Shown: positions 13,267-16,425 of the stretch, piece by piece
How positions within the stretch are numbered: position 1 is the first letter of the stretch
Layout of the letters: every line of letters starts with the position of its first letter
NCBI GenBank assembly: GCA_003154635.1
Contig: PMDX01000139.1
Location: forward strand, 3,032 to 19,456
Direction: 5' to 3'
From: Actinomycetota bacterium
Lineage (GTDB): Bacteria > Actinomycetota > Geothermincolia > Fen-727 > Anoxymicrobiaceae
Length of the DNA stretch: 16,425 nucleotides
The notes under the pieces: generated by a model
Told to the model about the DNA's origin: nothing
Database searches by the model: none
Seen by the model: the letters and a program-made list of their open reading frames with translations, nothing else
Program-made: the position numbers and the translations under genes

Positions 13267-14474
13267 TGGTCCGCGAAGTAGAGGAAGCAACAGCCCCAGA
13301 CGCGTCGGAAGAAATAATAACCCGCGAGTTCGTCCTGCTGTTCGTGGCAAGCTTTCTCTGCATGGGCAGCCTATACCTCCTGATACCAGTGCTCCCTCTT
13401 TACATTAGCGATGTCGTGAAGGCGTCGACGACCCAGGTCGGTCTCCTGGTCGGCCTGCTGACTTTCGCCTCGATGCTGTTTCGTCCGTTCGTGGGACGAA
13501 AATCAGACGAGGTCGGCCGCAAGGTCTTCCTCCTGATCGGCGCCGCCGTGTTTATCGTCGCGCCACTCCTTTATATTCCCTCGAGGAGCATCTGGGCGCT
13601 GCCATTCGTACTCCTCTTCAACGGCTTCGGCATCGCCTGCTATCATACGGCTTCGCTGACGTTTATCGGCGACATCGCACCCAGTTCCCAGAGGGGGAAA
13701 TCACAAGCATGGTTCCAGACTTCCTTCAACCTTTCGGTGATGGCTGCCCCACCGCTTGCGATACTGATAAAAGACGTTTTCGGCTACAAATGGGTGTTTA
13801 TCTCGGCGTCCCTTGCTGGAGCCCTTTCGCTCGCCATCAGTCTCCTCATCAACGAGCGGGTGGCGCCGGGCCGGCCGGCGCCCGCCGAATCCGCGCTCAA
13901 GGGCCTGGGCATGCGGAGGCTTCTCGTCCTGGTATGCGTGGCTGTCTTTGCGAGCACGACGACACTCGGAACGGTGGAAGCTTTTCTGGGGCTGTTCGCC
14001 CAGGCCGAGGGCATAGCCCACTTTGCATTGTTCTTCACTATCTCCGGCGGTTTTCTGATCCTGATACGCCTGGCCTTCGGCGGTATGATTGATACCATCG
14101 GCCGGAAGCTGACAGGGTTCCTCGCACTTGTCGCCCTCGGTGCTTCCATGCTCGTACTGGCCATGGCCAACGGTTTTGCACTGGTTTGCGTCTCTGCGAT
14201 CGTATGGGGAGCTGGTTTTTCTTTCGCGTCTCCAGCCTTCTCCGCGATGCTGGTAGACTGCGTTCCGCACGAGGAGCTTGGGAGGGCTTTCGGCATCTTC
14301 ACCGCGGCATTTGAAGGCGGGATCGTCTTTGGCGCGATGCTAATGGGGCCGGTCGTGACGGCGTTCGGGTATCGTGCAGCATTTGTCATGACAGGGTGCG
14401 TATGCCTCGCCGGAGCCCTCTTCTTCCTGACCGCCTATCGCGCCCTCTCCCTCCCCCTCCCATCTCCCACATAA
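13266..14474 (+). CDS. Major facilitator superfamily (MFS) transporter
   Basis: This encodes 402 residues with about 12 predicted membrane segments, the first at about 21-43 (FVLLFVASFLCMGSLYLLIPVLPLYI). MFS motif A appears twice, once per half: GRKSDEVGRKVF and GGMIDTIGRKLTG, in cytoplasmic loops 2-3 and 8-9. The central loop lies around INERVAPGRPAPAESALKG. It is a proton- or gradient-driven importer or exporter in the inner membrane; the substrate cannot be told from sequence, and drug/sugar-efflux-like subfamilies look closest. The frame is open back to 12513, but that upstream part only mirrors the glycerate kinase gene. ATG 13266 follows a TATAAT box and the transmembrane pattern fits. 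Its divergence from glycerate kinase makes a three-carbon acid substrate possible but unproven. Confidence 0.9.
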   Translation: MVREVEEATAPDASEEIITREFVLLFVASFLCMGSLYLLIPVLPLYISDVVKASTTQVGLLVGLLTFASMLFRPFVGRKSDEVGRKVFLLIGAAVFIVAPLLYIPSRSIWALPFVLLFNGFGIACYHTASLTFIGDIAPSSQRGKSQAWFQTSFNLSVMAAPPLAILIKDVFGYKWVFISASLAGALSLAISLLINERVAPGRPAPAESALKGLGMRRLLVLVCVAVFASTTTLGTVEAFLGLFAQAEGIAHFALFFTISGGFLILIRLAFGGMIDTIGRKLTGFLALVALGASMLVLAMANGFALVCVSAIVWGAGFSFASPAFSAMLVDCVPHEELGRAFGIFTAAFEGGIVFGAMLMGPVVTAFGYRAAFVMTGCVCLAGALFFLTAYRALSLPLPSPT

Positions 14475-14500
14475 TTCCCCATTCAAAACCAGGGGTCAGA

Positions 14501-14585
14501 TCTGTTTCTTCAACCCCCCAACCAGATCAAAGCCTTCTTATTATCCTTAAGTGCAGGGCGAGGGGTACTTTTTTCCGTCGAACTC
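14501..14585 (+). repeat. ~80-bp dispersed intergenic repeat, copy 2
   Basis: This is the second copy of the element at 713-791, same orientation; the core (14531-14585) is 55 nt against 54 nt in copy 1. Just upstream is AGGGGTCAGATCTG (14491-14504), which contains the palindrome CAGATCTG; copy 1 shows no comparable string. It again lies between convergent genes (MFS and LOG). Confidence 0.75.
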
Positions 14586-14659
14586 CGCAGTGGACTCAAG
14601 TCTGAAACATATCGCTCTTTCCACGAGGACCTCGAGGAAAAAACGTGCCCTGAGCCCCT

Positions 14660-15160
14660 TCAGCTGACGCCGAGGTCGGGGCGGTGGATGGGGGGGCGGT
14701 GGCCGAACTTCTCTGCGAGGTCGACGGCCTCGGTAGGGGTCGAAGCCTGCATCATCGTGAGGTCCTCCTGCTTGCATTCTCCCAGATCCCAGCTCTCGAG
14801 CCCGACTACCGGTTTGCCCATCTTGAGTCCGAATGCGATCTCAGAGAGGGTTCCGTAGCCGCCGCATATGGCGATTATCGCATCGCCCGCCAGCGCCACC
14901 AGCGTGTTGCGGGCGTGGCCCATGTCCGTCGGCAGTGCGACAGTCAGCCACCGGTTTGCCTGGGAGCGATCCGCTCCCGGTAGTATTCCGACGGCTACGC
15001 CTCCCGCGTCGTATGCCCCGCGTGAAGCGGCTTCCATGACCCCCGTCAGCCCGCCGCTGACCAGGACGTGCCCCCGGAGAGCGATCTCTTTGCCCACCTC
15101 GTACGCAAGCTCGATCCTTCGCTCGTCACACCTGCTATGCCCTATCACCGATATGTACAT
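14660..15160 (-). CDS. LOG-family (TIGR00725-like) Rossmann-fold protein
   Basis: This encodes 166 residues. Seen: MYISVIGHSRC (strand 1), LVSGGLTGVMEAASRGAYDAGG, GHARNTLVALAGDAIIAICGGYGTLSEIAFGLKMGKPVVGL. The RN...L and GGxGTxxE (100-107) motifs match the LOG/SLOG nucleotide-binding superfamily; in characterised LOG proteins the Arg and Glu serve 5'-monophosphate nucleoside phosphoribohydrolase activity. Short members like this are usually annotated TIGR00725, of unproven substrate, in the cytosol. Start: ATG 15160 with GAGGGA about 8 nt upstream. It converges with the MFS gene and is not part of a larger operon here. Confidence 0.88.
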   Translation of the reverse strand: MYISVIGHSRCDERRIELAYEVGKEIALRGHVLVSGGLTGVMEAASRGAYDAGGVAVGILPGADRSQANRWLTVALPTDMGHARNTLVALAGDAIIAICGGYGTLSEIAFGLKMGKPVVGLESWDLGECKQEDLTMMQASTPTEAVDLAEKFGHRPPIHRPDLGVS

Positions 15161-15260
15161 TGTTCGTTCCCTCTTGTTGGTTGCCCGGGTGGCGCAACGC
15201 CGGGCGGCTTAACCTTCGCGGCTCGCATTGCCTCCGATCCTGCGCGCCTTTCCCCTCCAC

Positions 15261-15268
15261 ATTATAAT
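15261..15268. promoter_or_regulatory. Symmetrical -10 candidate upstream of the LOG-family gene
   Basis: ATTATAAT contains TATAAT on both strands (minus 15261-15266, plus 15263-15268). On the minus strand it would give the LOG-family gene a leader of about 95 nt. No -35 is seen, so the assignment is weak. Confidence 0.35.
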
Positions 15269-15309
15269 AAGAGCGGCCGTGGTGGAGGAGTGCGCACGAG
15301 AGCTGAGCG

Positions 15310-15337
15310 TCGACCACAACTTCTCAAGCGTTATAAT
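15310..15337 (+). promoter_or_regulatory. Promoter for the response regulator gene
   Basis: -35 TCGACC (15310-15315), 16-nt spacer, -10 TATAAT (15332-15337). It predicts a leader of about 40 nt with AAGGGGG (15373-15379) placed 3 nt before the ATG at 15383. Confidence 0.5.
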
Positions 15338-15382
15338 ATTCATTGTAACCGCGGTGATCATCCGTATCATTCAAGGGGGCCA

Positions 15383-16425
15383 ATGGAGAAAGCACTCCGG
15401 ATACTGATGCTCGAAGCAAACCCCGAAGACGCCTGGGCGGCCGAAAGCGAGCTGCGCAACGCGGGCATCGAGTTCAGTACGCTTCTGGTCGAGAGCAAGA
15501 AGGACTTTGAGGCGGGGCTGGTCAAGTTCAAGCCCAATATGGTCTTTTCAGATTACTGGCTGCCTGACTTCGACGGCGTGAGCGCGCTCGAGATTGTGCA
15601 GGAGGAGTATCCCGATATCCCGTTCATCTTCGTGTCGAGCGCCATGGGCGAGGAACTCATCATCGACGCGATAAGAAACGGAGCGATAGACTACGTCCCG
15701 AAGGTGAGCCTCTCCCGGCTGGGACCCGCGGTGCGAAGAGCCCTGAGAGAAGCCCAGGCGCGGCGCGAGCGGCGGTACACCGAAGCCCTGTTACTCGAGA
15801 GTGAAGCCAAGCTCAAGACAATACTCGATTCGGTGGCGACAGGAGTGCTGATCGTCGACCCGGACACGCATACCATAGTAGATGCCAATCCCGCCGCCCT
15901 CCATATGATCGGCTTCATCCGCGAAGGGATCATCGGCCAGTCATGCTTCGGACTGGCTTGCCTCGCCGAGCCGGGGAGCTGCCCCGTGACGGACCTCAGT
16001 GAAGAGATGACCGGCGTGGAGAGCGAATTGCGCAGGACCAGCGGAGAGCACCTCACGGTCCTCAGGACGGTAACGCGCGTCATGTTCGAAGGGCGCGAGC
16101 ACCTTCTCGAAAGCCTTGCGGACGTCAGCGCCAGCAAGAAGATGGAGCGCGCACTGCGCGAAAGCGAAGATACAGCCCGCTCTCTGTTAAACGTCCCGAT
16201 CGGGTCGGCGGCCATGATCGACCAGTCCGGCGCTCTGCTTGCCATAAACGAAACCGGCGCGCATGAACTGGGAAAGCCTGCGGAAGAGCTCATCGGGGCG
16301 AACCTCGTGTCCCTCTTCCCCGCGGAGCTCGCTTCCAGGCGCAAGGCGGCCGTCGAAAAGGTGATCAAGACCGGCGAGGACCGCCATTTCGAGGACCAGT
16401 TCGACGGAACCTACTATGACAACCA
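15383..16425 (+). CDS. Response regulator receiver-PAS-PAS protein, 5' part (probable sensor kinase or output module)
   Basis: The frame is open to the window edge (347 codons seen, no stop). Residues 1-120 are a receiver domain: acidic pocket Glu15/Asp16, phosphoacceptor Asp57 (VFSDYWLPDFDG), Ser85 (FVSS), Lys107 (DYVPK). A helical linker follows (REAQARRERRYTEALLLESEAKLKTIL), then PAS1 (about 143-255: GVLIVDPDTHTIVDANPAALHMIGF) with Cys188, Cys193 and Cys200 (CFGLACLAEPGSCP), then PAS2 from about 265 (NVPIGSAAMIDQSGALLAINETGAHELG). This layout usually continues to a histidine kinase, GGDEF or similar output beyond the edge; which one is unknown. It is probably cytosolic and phosphorylated by an unseen kinase. 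Start: ATG with AAGGGGG upstream. Antisense frames here are shadows. Confidence 0.88.
   Translation, partial: MEKALRILMLEANPEDAWAAESELRNAGIEFSTLLVESKKDFEAGLVKFKPNMVFSDYWLPDFDGVSALEIVQEEYPDIPFIFVSSAMGEELIIDAIRNGAIDYVPKVSLSRLGPAVRRALREAQARRERRYTEALLLESEAKLKTILDSVATGVLIVDPDTHTIVDANPAALHMIGFIREGIIGQSCFGLACLAEPGSCPVTDLSEEMTGVESELRRTSGEHLTVLRTVTRVMFEGREHLLESLADVSASKKMERALRESEDTARSLLNVPIGSAAMIDQSGALLAINETGAHELGKPAEELIGANLVSLFPAELASRRKAAVEKVIKTGEDRHFEDQFDGTYYDN

Noticed and set aside
14491..14504. AGGGGTCAGATCTG as the end of a RAYT/IS200-type mobile element
   Set aside because: The string recalls ends seen beside such elements, but no transposase, no second end and no target duplication are visible, and copy 1 of the repeat lacks it.
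15161..15382. A short coding gene or RNA in the gap before the response regulator
   Set aside because: The only frame (15135-15317, minus) overlaps the LOG-family start and has no ribosome site or domain; the gap is explained by promoters for both flanking genes.

Overview
The window looks like a chromosomal segment of a Gram-positive-type bacterium. It carries three lipoproteins with clear lipoboxes, a GerMN-domain protein, an AcuA/AcuB pair like that of Bacillus, an RsbW-like anti-sigma kinase, and the archaeal-type (class V) fructose-1,6-bisphosphate aldolase/phosphatase. The GC content is moderately high, and AT-rich TATAAT boxes stand out in the gaps. This mix, together with DUF2229-type 'acyl-CoA dehydratase activase-related' proteins, fits a deep-branching, probably anaerobic Actinobacteriota or Bacillota lineage. 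That assignment is an inference from gene content. I see no phage, transposase or CRISPR array, and no gene-free stretch longer than about 250 bases.

Layout. 1-812: 3' part of the FBP aldolase/phosphatase (+), a strong intrinsic terminator, and the first copy of an ~80-bp intergenic repeat. 813-2163: divergent acuA-like (-) and acuB-like (+) genes. 2248-3959: three minus-strand genes, each with its own candidate extended -10 promoter. Two are related small lipoproteins and one is a coiled-coil protein with a Pro/Ala tail. 4048-5676: a gamma-class carbonic anhydrase (-), a divergent RsbW-type ATPase (+), and a GerMN lipoprotein (-). 5776-7860: a two-gene operon of related cysteine-containing DUF2229-superfamily proteins, apparently starting on a leaderless mRNA. 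7972-11796: one 1274-residue HEAT-repeat protein with a ~440-residue proline-rich tail (-). 11797-12008: a gap with several inverted repeats and a tRNA-like T-loop string. 12009-14474: divergent glycerate 2-kinase (-) and MFS transporter (+), both apparently leaderless. 14475-14659: second copy of the ~80-bp repeat. 14660-15160: LOG-family (TIGR00725-like) protein (-). 15383-end: response regulator/PAS protein (+), cut by the window edge.

How the genes may work together. The FBP aldolase/phosphatase (gluconeogenesis), the glycerate kinase (glycerate to a phosphoglycerate), and AcuA/AcuB (control of acetyl-CoA synthetase in Bacillus) all touch C2/C3 carbon assimilation, but they are not in one operon. 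The DUF2229 pair belongs to the superfamily of 2-hydroxyacyl-CoA dehydratase components and may carry Fe-S clusters, though its reaction is unknown. The RsbW-like protein and the receiver/PAS protein are signalling parts without their partners in view.

The most interesting structural signals are the duplicated ~80-bp element in two convergent gaps, three genes whose ATG lies 6-7 nt after a TATAAT-like box, and the DUF2229 pair without an activating ATPase.
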